DNA from: Hymenobacter busanensis | GTDB taxonomy: Bacteria > Bacteroidota > Bacteroidia > Cytophagales > Hymenobacteraceae | Direction of reading: 5' to 3' | Assembly: GCF_008727865.1 (NCBI RefSeq) | Contig: NZ_VTWU01000002.1 | Span: 620,001-684,000 of the forward strand | DNA length: 64,000 nt | In this document: in pieces, positions 45,578 to 53,860 of the stretch | Numbering within the stretch: position 1 is the first letter of the stretch | Layout: every line of letters begins with the position of its first letter | Notes under the pieces: model-generated | The model's input: only the letters and a program-made list of their open reading frames with translations | Database searches by the model: none | Told to the model about the DNA's origin: nothing | Program-made: the position numbers and the translations under genes

Positions 45578-45580
45578 GGG

Positions 45581-46375
45581 CTACAGCGCAATGGAGCCGG
45601 CAAATACGTGCTCGGCGGGCCCGCTCAGGTACACGTCGGTAAACGAGCCGTCGGCGTGGCGCTGGAAGGCCACGCTAAGGTCGCCGCCGAGGGTGCGCAA
45701 GGGTACAGGGCTGGCAGCGCCGCGCCGCGCGGCCGCCAGCGCCACGGCCGTTACGCCGGTGCCGCAGGAGAAGGTCTCGTCTTCCACGCCGCGTTCGTAG
45801 GTGCGCACCTGCCACGGTTGGTCGGCCGCTTGGGGCGCTTCCACGAAGTTGACGTTGGTGCCGCCCCGCTCCCGAAACGTGTCGCCGTAGCGCACGGCGC
45901 GGCCCTCGCCGTACACGTCGTATTCGGCCAGGGTGCTGGCGGCCAAAAACCGTACGATGTGCGGCGAACCGGTATTGAGAAAAATGCCGTCGGGGAGTTC
46001 CTGCTGGCCGGCTACGTCCATCATCCGCAGGTGTACGCGGCCATCGGCATCCACCGAGGCTTCGTGGGGGCCGTCGGCTGCCAGAAAATGGGCTTTGTCG
46101 GTGATGACGCCGAGTTGCCGGGCGAAGGCCACGGTGCAGCGGCCGCCGTTGCCGCACATCGAGCCCAGGTGGCCGTCGGCGTTGAAGTACACCATTTCGA
46201 AATCGTAGCCCGGCAGGATGCGCAGCAGAATCAAGCCGTCGGCCCCAATGCCGCGGCGCCGGTCGCAGAGCCGACGCACCAAGGCGTGGTCGTCGGCCGG
46301 AAACGTGCGGGCGCGGTCGTCCACCATCACGAAGTCGTTGGCGGTGCCTTGGTATTTGTGAAAGTGCAGGGTCAT
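45581..46375 (-). CDS. dapF: Diaminopimelate epimerase
   Basis: A 264-residue PLP-independent epimerase that turns LL- into meso-diaminopimelate for lysine and peptidoglycan synthesis. Both catalytic cysteines are visible: Cys74 in GSMCGNGGRC and Cys204 in TFSCGTGVTA. The start MTLHFHKYQGTANDFVM is the standard N-terminus, fixing the ATG at 46375. It is followed 3 bp later by the GNAT gene and preceded by a DinB-family gene with a 49-bp gap on the same strand. Confidence 0.97.
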   Translation of the reverse strand: MTLHFHKYQGTANDFVMVDDRARTFPADDHALVRRLCDRRRGIGADGLILLRILPGYDFEMVYFNADGHLGSMCGNGGRCTVAFARQLGVITDKAHFLAADGPHEASVDADGRVHLRMMDVAGQQELPDGIFLNTGSPHIVRFLAASTLAEYDVYGEGRAVRYGDTFRERGGTNVNFVEAPQAADQPWQVRTYERGVEDETFSCGTGVTAVALAAARRGAASPVPLRTLGGDLSVAFQRHADGSFTDVYLSGPAEHVFAGSIAL

Positions 46376-46424
46376 GGGAAGAAGCAAGGTTCCGGTAGGC
46401 ACGTCTGCGAGCGGCAACGGCGCG

Positions 46425-46913
46425 TCAAACAAACACTTTTTTCAGCAAGGCTACCTGCCCGGCGTGATACAAGTTGTGCTGCGCAACGCCGTGCAGCAGC
46501 ACATAGTTCGTGGTGCCAGTACCCGGCGTACTCATGGAAGTTGCACCGATTTCCCGGTCCAAGTCAGCGTCGGACAAGCGAGCAGCCGCGGCCAGCAGCG
46601 CACCATGCGCGGCGGCCAGTGCTTGTTGGGCCTGTTGCCAAGCCGCTTCGTCGGCGGGCTGCGGCAGGGCGGGCCAGTCGTGAGCGGCAGACATTTCCTC
46701 CGAGCGGTTTTCGCGAATGCGCTGCTCTGCGACGCGCATCCAAGCCGTGAGGTGCAGCACAATCTCCCAGATGCTGTGCACCTGCGGCAGGCGCTGTGCA
46801 ACGGCCTGCGCCGCCGTCATATCCTGCAGCGTAGCCAGCAACGACGGGCCCGACCACGCGTCGCCGTTGAATGCGCGCTGCAGTTGGTCGATGATGCGGT
46901 TGGTTTCTGCCAT
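46425..46913 (-). CDS. DinB-family four-helix protein
   Basis: A 162-residue protein of the DinB/YfiT-like four-helix bundle group, often metal-binding and sometimes thiol transferases. Three metal-ligand-like His are placed as in the family: IVLHLTAWMR, then LLHGVAQHNLYHAGQ near the end. N-terminal IIDQLQRAFNGDAW and WSGPSLLATL fit the first helix. Function unknown. It is divergent from the methyltransferase gene and lies just upstream of dapF; the two may share a transcript. Confidence 0.85.
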   Translation of the reverse strand: MAETNRIIDQLQRAFNGDAWSGPSLLATLQDMTAAQAVAQRLPQVHSIWEIVLHLTAWMRVAEQRIRENRSEEMSAAHDWPALPQPADEAAWQQAQQALAAAHGALLAAAARLSDADLDREIGATSMSTPGTGTTNYVLLHGVAQHNLYHAGQVALLKKVFV

Positions 46914-46973
46914 ACATCAGGCGCAAAAAGTGGCGGCCGATTGGGCAATGTACACGGCAACCGTTGCGTAGCG

Positions 46974-46981
46974 TACCTTTG
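46974..46981 (+). promoter_or_regulatory. -7-like box upstream of the methyltransferase gene
   Basis: TACCTTTG fits the Bacteroidota -7 consensus TAnnTTTG exactly and lies 42 bp before the ATG at 47024. No clear TTTG lies at the usual spacing upstream. Confidence 0.4.
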
Positions 46982-47023
46982 CCGGCCCGTGCGGCGGGTA
47001 GCCTCGGGTAGTTCAAAGGTACT

Positions 47024-47908
47024 ATGTATTCATTCCTGACGACCAGTCCCTGGCCCGATTACGAGCTGCTCGACAGCGGCAACTTCCTCAAGCTGGAACG
47101 CTTTGGCCGCTACGTGCTCAGCCGCCCCGAGCCCCAGGCCGCCTGGGACCCGCACCTGCCGTCCAGCGAGTGGCAGCGCGCCCACGCCACGTTTGCCCGC
47201 GAAGCCGGCAGCCAGGAGCGCGGGCAGTGGAAGCTCAAGCCCGGCATGGCCGAGCAGTGGGTGATTACCTACGAGCGGCCCGACGGCCTGAAGCTGAAGT
47301 TCCGGCTGGGCTTGTCGTCGTTTAAGCACGTGGGGCTGTTTCCCGAGCAGGACCCCAACTGGCAGTTCATTTACGAGCAGACCAAGAAGCGCCGCGCCGA
47401 GAAGCCCAAGGTGCTGAACCTGTTTGCCTACACCGGCGCAGCCACGCTGGCCGCCCGTGCCGCCGGCGCCGACGTAACCCACCTCGACTCGGTGAAGCAG
47501 GTCAACTTCTGGGCCCGCGACAACATGGACGCCTCGGGCCTCGACGGGGTGCGCTGGCTGGTGGAAGACGCTTGGAAATACGTGCAGCGCGAGGTGAAGC
47601 GCGGCAACAAGTACCAGGGCCTGATTCTGGACCCTCCCGCCTACGGCCGCGGCCCCAACGGCGAGAAGTGGCAGCTCGAAGACCAGCTCAACGAAATGCT
47701 CAAGCTGTGCCGCGAGCTGCTCGATCCGCAGGACCACTTCTTCGTCATCAACCTCTATTCCATCGGTTTTTCGGCGCTGATTCTCGACAATCTGATCGGC
47801 GGCATTTACCCACCCTACGGCCGCCAGCGCGAAATCGGGGAAATTTACCTGCACGACCAGGGCCAGCGCAAACTCCCGCTGGGCACGTTCTGCCGCTTTG
47901 CCAATTAA
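47024..47908 (+). CDS. Class I SAM-dependent methyltransferase (RlmI/RlmK-like)
   Basis: A 294-residue methyltransferase of the PF10672 type, which includes rRNA cytosine/guanine methyltransferases. SAM motif I is VLNLFAYTGAATLAA, followed by an acidic residue after the next strand (VTHLDSV) and a catalytic-type LILDPPAYGRG. An N-terminal ~95-residue part (DYELLDSGNFLKLERFGRYVL) resembles a PUA-like domain. It may modify 23S rRNA, but the exact target cannot be read. It ends just before the repeat at 47911. Start ATG 47024, opposite the DinB gene start. Confidence 0.85.
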   Translation: MYSFLTTSPWPDYELLDSGNFLKLERFGRYVLSRPEPQAAWDPHLPSSEWQRAHATFAREAGSQERGQWKLKPGMAEQWVITYERPDGLKLKFRLGLSSFKHVGLFPEQDPNWQFIYEQTKKRRAEKPKVLNLFAYTGAATLAARAAGADVTHLDSVKQVNFWARDNMDASGLDGVRWLVEDAWKYVQREVKRGNKYQGLILDPPAYGRGPNGEKWQLEDQLNEMLKLCRELLDPQDHFFVINLYSIGFSALILDNLIGGIYPPYGRQREIGEIYLHDQGQRKLPLGTFCRFAN

Positions 47909-47910
47909 TT

Positions 47911-48020
47911 TGGTGCTTGGTGTGTAGAGCCTGGTGCTTGGTTAGTTCTGGCACAAGCACCAGGCTCTACGCACCAGGCACGACGCACCTACGCACCATG
48001 CACCAAGCACCAAGCACTAA
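47911..48020. repeat. REP-like nested inverted repeat built from GCACCA/CAAGCAC units
   Basis: Outer arms TGGTGCTTGGTG (47911-47922) and CACCAAGCACCA (48001-48012) enclose a 17-bp perfect inner pair, 47924-47940 with 47954-47970. Between and after them come variants of GCACCAGGC, GCACCTAC and GCACCAAGCAC. The low-complexity mix of direct and inverted units in the 110 bp between two genes looks like a REP-type element. It overlaps the first codons of the Ppx/GppA gene. Confidence 0.6.
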
Positions 48021-48951
48021 AAGACGTCTGGCCCTCATCGACATGGGCACCAACACGTTCCACCTGCTCATTGTGGAGCTGGCCGCCGACCGGCAGCAGG
48101 AGCCCACGGTGTTGCTGCGCACCAAAGTGGGCGTAAAGCTGGGCGAAGGCGGCATCAGCAACGGCGAAATTGCACCGGCGGCCTACGCCCGCGCGCTGCA
48201 CACGCTGCAGGCTTTTCAGGAGGAAATTGAACTGCACCAGGTAGAGCAGGTGCGCGCCACGGCCACCAGCGCCGTGCGGGTGGCCCGCAACGGGCAGGAG
48301 CTGGTCAAGGACATCTTTCAGCAAACCGGCATCCGCGTCGAAATCATTGCCGGGGCCCGCGAAGCCGAGCTGATCTGTCAGGGCATTCGGCAGGCCGTGG
48401 CGCTGGGCTCCGAGCCGAGCCTGTTGGTGGATATTGGTGGCGGCTCGGTGGAGTTCATCATTGCCAACGCCGATACGATTTTCTGGATGCAGAGCTTCGA
48501 AATCGGCGCGCAGCGGTTGCTCGACCGGTTCTTCCGTCACGACCCGCTGCACTTCGCCGACGTGCAGGCCGAGCAGGACTACCTGCGCGCCACGCTCGCG
48601 CCGCTTTTGGCCGCCATTGCGCACTTCAGGCCCGCCACGCTGGTGGGCGCGTCGGGCACGTTCGACACCCTCGGCGACCTGCAGGCGGCCCGCCTAGGCC
48701 AAGATTACAGCCACCAGCCGCCGGCCCGCACCATCTCGCTCGACAGCTTCCGCCACAGCTACGAGCTGCTGCTGCGCCTGCCCCATGCCGAACGCCTGGA
48801 ACTCCCCGGCATGACGCCCTTGCGGGCCGACATGATTGTGGTGGCCTGCGTGCTTATCGATTTTGTGCTGAAATGCGGCCCGTTTACCGGCATCACCGCC
48901 TCGGCTTACGCCCTCAAAGAAGGGCTTCTGGCGGAGTTACTCGGCCGCTAA
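47998..48951 (+). CDS. Ppx/GppA-family phosphatase (exopolyphosphatase-like)
   Basis: A 317-residue protein of the ASKHA-fold Ppx/GppA family, which hydrolyses polyphosphate or pppGpp. The phosphate-1 motif is LALIDMGTNTFHLLIVEL, the phosphate-2 motif LLVDIGGGSVEFIIA and the adenosine/basal motif LVGASGTFDTLGD. It lacks the C-terminal HD-like region of E. coli Ppx, giving the short form common in Bacteroidota. The ATG at 47998 gives MHQAPSTKRRLALIDMG; its first seven codons lie in the repeat element, so the native start may have been lost or altered by insertion of the repeat. The next Met (Met15) is inside the core. Confidence 0.85.
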   Translation: MHQAPSTKRRLALIDMGTNTFHLLIVELAADRQQEPTVLLRTKVGVKLGEGGISNGEIAPAAYARALHTLQAFQEEIELHQVEQVRATATSAVRVARNGQELVKDIFQQTGIRVEIIAGAREAELICQGIRQAVALGSEPSLLVDIGGGSVEFIIANADTIFWMQSFEIGAQRLLDRFFRHDPLHFADVQAEQDYLRATLAPLLAAIAHFRPATLVGASGTFDTLGDLQAARLGQDYSHQPPARTISLDSFRHSYELLLRLPHAERLELPGMTPLRADMIVVACVLIDFVLKCGPFTGITASAYALKEGLLAELLGR

Positions 48952-48963
48952 TTCGCCTGCAAG

Positions 48964-48994
48964 TTTGGCAGTACGCCCTGCCGCACGACCTTTG
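48964..48994 (+). promoter_or_regulatory. Bacteroidota-type promoter of the Ldh-family gene
   Basis: TTTG at 48964-48967, 19-nt spacer, GACCTTTG at 48987-48994 (consensus TAnnTTTG, one mismatch). It lies between the Ppx/GppA stop and the ATG at 49053. Spacing and both boxes are close to the known Bacteroidota consensus. Confidence 0.5.
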
Positions 48995-49052
48995 CAGCTC
49001 GCGCGGCCGGCACCATTGCCCGGGGCGCGCGGCTGCATAACGTACGCCCCAC

Positions 49053-50120
49053 ATGGCTTCTACCTTTTCCTATACCCGCCTCTTTGCCTTCGCCGAAGCG
49101 GTATTTCTGGGCATGGGCTGCTCCGCCGCCGATGCCCGCCAAGCCACCGAAACCCTGCTATCCGCCGATCTACGCGGCGTCGATTCGCACGGCGTGGCCC
49201 GCCTTAGCGGCTACCTGCGGCTCTGGGAAGCCCAGCGCGTGAATGCCACGCCCGCCATCGGAGTGGTGCACGAAACGCCCAGCACGGCCGTCGTCGACGG
49301 CGACGCGGGCCTGGGCTTGGTGGTGGGGCCGCACGCCATGCGGCTGGCCATCGAGAAAGCGCAGCAAGTGGGCACGGGTTGGGTAGCAGTGCGCAACTCC
49401 AATCACTACGGCATTGCCGGCTACCACGCCATGCTGGGCCTGCCCCACGACATGATTGGCATTTCGCTCACCAACGCCTCGCCGCTGGTGGCGCCCACGC
49501 ATTCGTTGGAGCGTCTGCTGGGCACCAACCCCATTTCGGTGGCCATTCCGGCCGGCGAGCAGCCGCCCTTCGTGCTCGATATGGCCACGACTACCGCGGC
49601 GCAGGGCAAAATGGAAATCCTGGAGCGCAAGGGCCTGCCCGCCCCCGCCGGCTGGATTCAGGACCGGGACGGCAACTCGTCGTCGAACCCCACCGAAACG
49701 CGCAACGGCGGCGCGCTCATTCCGCTGGGTGGCGAAACCGGTAGCCACAAGGGCTACGGCCTGGGTGCAACGGTTGATATTCTGTCGGCGGTGCTGTCGG
49801 GGGCGAATTACGGGCCGTGGGTGCCGCCGTTTGTGGCGTTTCTGCAGCCGCCGGCCAACCCGGTAGGCCAGGGTATCGGACACTTTTTCGGTGCCATGCG
49901 CGTAGATGCTTTCCGGCCCGCCGCCGAGTTCAAGGCCCACATGGACAACTGGATTCAGACCTTCCGCCAAGCCAAAGCAGTGCCCGATAAGCAGGTGCTC
50001 ATTCCCGGCGACCCGGAACGGCTGATGACCGAGCAGCGCCTCTTGCACGGCATTCCGCTTTTGCAGAAAGTAGTGGACGATTTGCAGCAGGTAGGCGCCA
50101 AATTTGGGCTAACGCTGTAG
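49053..50120 (+). CDS. Ldh-family (malate/L-sulfolactate type) dehydrogenase
   Basis: A 355-residue NAD(P)-dependent dehydrogenase of the Ldh_2 family, which acts on malate, lactate, sulfolactate, ureidoglycolate or similar 2-hydroxy acids. Typical segments are ADLRGVDSHGVARLSGYL, AVRNSNHYGIAGYHAMLG and EKGLPAPAGWI-like RKGLPAPAGWIQ, with GSHKGYGLGATVDILSAVLSG as the cofactor/dimer region. The catalytic His is presumably in NSNHYG or SHGV. Length is normal. The substrate is unknown. It has its own promoter box and ends with a strong terminator. Confidence 0.9.
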   Translation: MASTFSYTRLFAFAEAVFLGMGCSAADARQATETLLSADLRGVDSHGVARLSGYLRLWEAQRVNATPAIGVVHETPSTAVVDGDAGLGLVVGPHAMRLAIEKAQQVGTGWVAVRNSNHYGIAGYHAMLGLPHDMIGISLTNASPLVAPTHSLERLLGTNPISVAIPAGEQPPFVLDMATTTAAQGKMEILERKGLPAPAGWIQDRDGNSSSNPTETRNGGALIPLGGETGSHKGYGLGATVDILSAVLSGANYGPWVPPFVAFLQPPANPVGQGIGHFFGAMRVDAFRPAAEFKAHMDNWIQTFRQAKAVPDKQVLIPGDPERLMTEQRLLHGIPLLQKVVDDLQQVGAKFGLTL

Positions 50121-50155
50121 TTCGCTACCCGTTTTTCGGAAACCCTGTACTACCT

Positions 50156-50205
50156 CAAACGCCAAACGCGCCTCCGGGCTTAATCGGAGGCGCGTTTGGC
50201 GTTTG
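50156..50205. terminator. Bidirectional terminator after Ldh-family gene
   Basis: Perfect 21-bp stem (50156-50176 with 50185-50205), 8-nt loop, between the convergent Ldh-family and L,D-transpeptidase-like genes. Confidence 0.85.
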
Positions 50206-50238
50206 CTATGCGTACGAGACGTTACGAGGCCGCTTTAC

Positions 50239-51087
50239 TTACACGCGCTGCGCGGCCGAGGCCGTGGCGGCAGTGGCGTATTCATGTGCAGCAACGTCGG
50301 TGTTCAGGAATTCCGAGTCGTAGCTGGTATCGGGTCCGTTCAGGAACAAACACGTACCGCCGTGCACCGCGTCGATGATCTGGGCGTACTGGTCCATGGG
50401 CAGGGCGGGGCAGCCAAGGCTGCGGCCCAGACGGCCGTACTGCTGAATGAAATCTTCGCTGACGTAGTCGGCACCGTGCATCACCACCGAACGTTCGAGG
50501 GCATTGTCGTTGTAGCCTTCGTCGACGCCCTGCAGTTTGAGCGAACGGCCGTGCTTGCCGGTGTAGTCGTCCTGGGTTACGTAGAAGCCCAGGCTGCTCA
50601 TGTTCGACTCGTTCTCGTTGGAGAAGTTGGTAGCCACGTTCTCACCCGAGTTGTGCCCGTGGGCCACCAAGGTGTGAAACAACACTTGCTTCTGGCCCAG
50701 ATCGAGCACCCAGAGGCGTTTTTCGGTCGAGGGCTTTTCGAAGTCCACCACCGTCAATACCTCGCGGGAGGCATCGAGCTTGCCCTCCGCTTTCAGGTTC
50801 AGAAAACCCGTGTAGGCTTTGCGGAATACGTCGTAGCTCAGGCCGCTCTCGGCCACGTTCAGGTCGTCGTAGAGCTGCCGCACGCCGCTGTTGAAGGCAT
50901 TGGCCTCAAACAGCTGCAACGAGGGCATCCGCACCGAAGTCGCATGCGGGTGCGCTTGGGTAGAACTAACCGAAGAAGCCAGGGGCGTGGCGAGAAACAA
51001 CGAAGCTACAAAGGGCAATACCCGCCGCATGGCCCGACGGGCGCGCACTTTCAGTCGAAGACGGTGTACAACGCTATGCTTTTCCAT
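50239..51087 (-). CDS. Exported YkuD_2-type (murein L,D-transpeptidase-like) protein
   Basis: A 282-residue exported protein. After the N-terminal basic and hydrophobic segment (RAMRRVLPFVASLFLATPLASS), the C-terminal half holds a YkuD_2 domain: MHGADYVSEDFI, then GRSLGCPALP, where His and the Cys of SxGCPA form the catalytic site of L,D-transpeptidases. Earlier, KRLWVLDLGQKQVLFHTLVAHG and SNENESNMSSLGFYVTQD match the family. It probably acts on peptidoglycan in the periplasm. The start is ATG 51087. It is divergent from the amylase gene. Confidence 0.88.
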   Translation of the reverse strand: MEKHSVVHRLRLKVRARRAMRRVLPFVASLFLATPLASSVSSTQAHPHATSVRMPSLQLFEANAFNSGVRQLYDDLNVAESGLSYDVFRKAYTGFLNLKAEGKLDASREVLTVVDFEKPSTEKRLWVLDLGQKQVLFHTLVAHGHNSGENVATNFSNENESNMSSLGFYVTQDDYTGKHGRSLKLQGVDEGYNDNALERSVVMHGADYVSEDFIQQYGRLGRSLGCPALPMDQYAQIIDAVHGGTCLFLNGPDTSYDSEFLNTDVAAHEYATAATASAAQRV

Positions 51088-51355
51088 GAGTATCAGGCTT
51101 TTTGTCGGCAACGTAGCTTTTACGGCCCCGTCCTAAACAAAGATACCTCCCCGCTGAAAATAGCAGCATAGAGGATGGTGCATATTTCAAACACCCTCGC
51201 GGCCTCGAATAATTCCCTCGGGCCTTATTTCGGAATAATCCTATTGCACGCTGCTGCATTTTTCTTACCTTTTCCGGCCAAGGAGGACCGCAAACGTTTC
51301 CGGGGCATTTTTACGCTTAACGTCCTTTTCCTCAACCCAAACACCTCTACTCACA

Positions 51356-53728
51356 ATGCAACAATTTTGGCGCGCCGCCTCCCGCTGGGGGCTGCTGCTC
51401 ACCCTCGGTTTGGCTTCGCTGGTGCCCCGCTCCGCCGACGCCCAATCCAAAGTCGTTCTGCAAGGTTTCTGGTGGGACTACTGGAACTCCAACTACCCCA
51501 ACGGCTGGGCCAATTACCTGACCGAGCTGGCCCCGCGCCTAAAGGCAATGGGCGTAGATGCCGTCTGGATTCCCCCATCCATCAAAAACGGCAACCAAGG
51601 CAACGGCTATTCGCCCTTCGACCACTACGACCTCGGCGACAAGTACCAGAAGGGTTTTGTGGGCACGCGCCTGGGCACCAAAGACGAGCTACTGCGCATG
51701 GTGGCGGTGCTGCACGCCAACGGGATTGAGGTTGTACAGGACGTGGTATTGAACCACGCCGACGGTGCGGGCTCGAGCACCGGCGCGGGCGGCCAAGACC
51801 CCGGTGCCTGGGAAGACTACAGCACGAGCAAGTACAAAAACTTCCGCTACGTGAGCTACAACTCGCCGGCCACGGCGGAGGACGCCGCCAACTACCTCGC
51901 CCGCTCGGGCCGATGGTCGAAAAACTGGCAGAACTTCAACCCCAACCCCGGCAACAACTCGACCTCCGGCGACTGGAACGCGGTATACTTCGGGCCCGAC
52001 GTGAGCTACTATTCGGGCTCCTACGGTACCAGCTCCAACGCGACCTACAACCCCGCCCAGGGCGCCGACTACATGCGAAACGGCGCGCGCAACTGGCTGG
52101 TCTGGTACAAAAAACAAGTGGGCTTCGACGGGGTGCGCCTCGATGCCGTGAAGCACTTTCCAGACTTTGCTACTGAAGATTTCCTCTACAACCTGCAGAG
52201 CAACGCCGGCTGGGCCTCGGGCGGCGCTACCATGTTTGCGGTGGGCGAATGGGTAGGCGGCGGCAGTCAGCTCGACCAGTGGTGCACCAACGTGCAAAAC
52301 CGTTCGGGCACCTTCGATTTTGGGCTGCGCAACGGCCTCTACAGCATTGTCAGCGGCGGCGGCAACTTCGATATTGGCTCGTTGCCGGGCTACCAGCAGG
52401 GTACGCGCGTGGTTAATATCAACGGCACCTACGTGCACCGCACCGTGCCTTTTGTGAACAACCACGACACGTTCCGGCCCCAAACCAGCAGCACCGGCAA
52501 CTACACCGGCTGGAACACCGGCTCGGAGCTGGCCCCGCACATCGACCCGTTCGACCCGCGCCTCTCGGCCACCTACGCCGCCGCGCTGGCCATGGACGGC
52601 TCGCCGCAAATTTTCTTCGAAGACCTGTTCAACGTGGGCAGCACGGGCAAACGCTTTTCGCACCGCCCCACCAGCACGGTAGACCTACCCACGCGCTCGG
52701 ACCTCGAAAACCTCGTATGGTGCCACCAAAACCTGCACTTCAAAGACGGCGCTTACAAGGTGCGCTGGCAGGCCGCCGACCACTTGGTGATTGAGCGCAG
52801 CACCAAGGCCATCATCGGCATCAACGACAACTTCTCCACCTGGCAGAACAGCACCGTATCGTGCGATTTTGCGCCGGGCACCGTGCTCAAGGACTACTCG
52901 GGCGCCAACGGCACGGCCACTGTGACGGTGAGCGGCTCGCAGACGGTAGCCATTAACACCCCGCCTTGCAACGGCACGGCGGCCGGCGGCCGCCGCGGTT
53001 ACTCGGTGTGGGCGCCGGTGAACATCGGCACCAACTACGTGCGGCCGGCTCGCACTACTACTCAGGAATGGGAACTGGCCGATGACCTCGGCGACCGGGA
53101 CAGCCGCTCTTTGGGCCAGGGGGGGCAGTTGCCGGCTTCTTCCACGGCGTGGCGCACGGCAGGCCGCATCTACGTGGGCGCAAACAAGACCATCAGCTAC
53201 AACCTGTTTCCGTCCGACGGCACCAAGTCGCTGGTGGTGGCTTTGTTCAACGCGGCTGGCACGCAGGTCAGCAGCGCCACTGGCACCGGCACGCTCACCG
53301 GCAGCTATACTCCCACCGCCGACGGCTGGATTACGCTGAAAGCCCGCCAAAACAGCACCACCAACCCGGCTCAGAAGGCCTTCGTGAAAGCGACCTACAC
53401 CGCTCCGGCCGTCGTGAACACGGCTACGGCGGGCCGCACGGCGCTGGCCACGGCACCCACGCAACGGCTCGATGTACAAGCCGATTTGCAGCTGTACCCC
53501 AACCCTACGGCTTCGGACCGCTTCGACCTCACCGTCATCAGCAACGCGGAGCTGAAGGCCGCGGTGCAGGTGTTTGACCTCACGGGCCGCCTTGTGCACC
53601 AAGAGCCGCTGGCGCTGTACCCCGGCACCAACGAATTGCGCCTGAAGCCACGCACTCCCCTGGCAGCCGGCGTGTACCAGATAACGGTGCCCCAACTGCA
53701 CCTCACGCGCAAGCTGGTGCTGAAGTAA
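51356..53728 (+). CDS. Secreted alpha-amylase (GH13) with T9SS sorting domain
   Basis: A 790-residue secreted GH13 alpha-amylase that hydrolyses starch-like glucans. Signal peptide MQQFWRAASRWGLLLTLGL ends near SADAQ. The barrel shows the nucleophile Asp263 (GVRLDAVKHF), acid/base Glu298 (AVGEWVGG) and Asp371 (VNNHDTF), plus VVLNHADG in region I. A region of about residues 550-690 links the barrel to a C-terminal Por-type sorting domain (LYPNPTASDRF ... GVYQITVPQLHLTRKLVLK), which directs secretion through the type IX system. No SusC/SusD pair is next to it, so it is not a classic Sus locus. Start ATG 51356. Confidence 0.93.
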   Translation: MQQFWRAASRWGLLLTLGLASLVPRSADAQSKVVLQGFWWDYWNSNYPNGWANYLTELAPRLKAMGVDAVWIPPSIKNGNQGNGYSPFDHYDLGDKYQKGFVGTRLGTKDELLRMVAVLHANGIEVVQDVVLNHADGAGSSTGAGGQDPGAWEDYSTSKYKNFRYVSYNSPATAEDAANYLARSGRWSKNWQNFNPNPGNNSTSGDWNAVYFGPDVSYYSGSYGTSSNATYNPAQGADYMRNGARNWLVWYKKQVGFDGVRLDAVKHFPDFATEDFLYNLQSNAGWASGGATMFAVGEWVGGGSQLDQWCTNVQNRSGTFDFGLRNGLYSIVSGGGNFDIGSLPGYQQGTRVVNINGTYVHRTVPFVNNHDTFRPQTSSTGNYTGWNTGSELAPHIDPFDPRLSATYAAALAMDGSPQIFFEDLFNVGSTGKRFSHRPTSTVDLPTRSDLENLVWCHQNLHFKDGAYKVRWQAADHLVIERSTKAIIGINDNFSTWQNSTVSCDFAPGTVLKDYSGANGTATVTVSGSQTVAINTPPCNGTAAGGRRGYSVWAPVNIGTNYVRPARTTTQEWELADDLGDRDSRSLGQGGQLPASSTAWRTAGRIYVGANKTISYNLFPSDGTKSLVVALFNAAGTQVSSATGTGTLTGSYTPTADGWITLKARQNSTTNPAQKAFVKATYTAPAVVNTATAGRTALATAPTQRLDVQADLQLYPNPTASDRFDLTVISNAELKAAVQVFDLTGRLVHQEPLALYPGTNELRLKPRTPLAAGVYQITVPQLHLTRKLVLK

Positions 53729-53745
53729 CCGCCCCACATCAAACC

Positions 53746-53785
53746 GCGAAAAAGCCCCGTCTGAAACCAGGCGGGGCTTTTTCGC
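53746..53785. terminator. Bidirectional terminator after amylase
   Basis: Perfect 14-bp stem GCGAAAAAGCCCCG (53746-53759) with its complement at 53772-53785, 12-nt loop. Confidence 0.8.
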
Positions 53786-53860
53786 TTGGGAGCAACCCTA
53801 ATTGCTTCCTTGTAAAATCTGGTGCCAGCTTCGGCAGGGCACGTTGCGCCGAACCAGTTA

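Noticed and set aside
47911-48020. CRISPR-like short repeats
   Set aside because: Units are irregular, partly inverted and without equal-sized spacers, and no cas gene is present; a REP-like element fits better.
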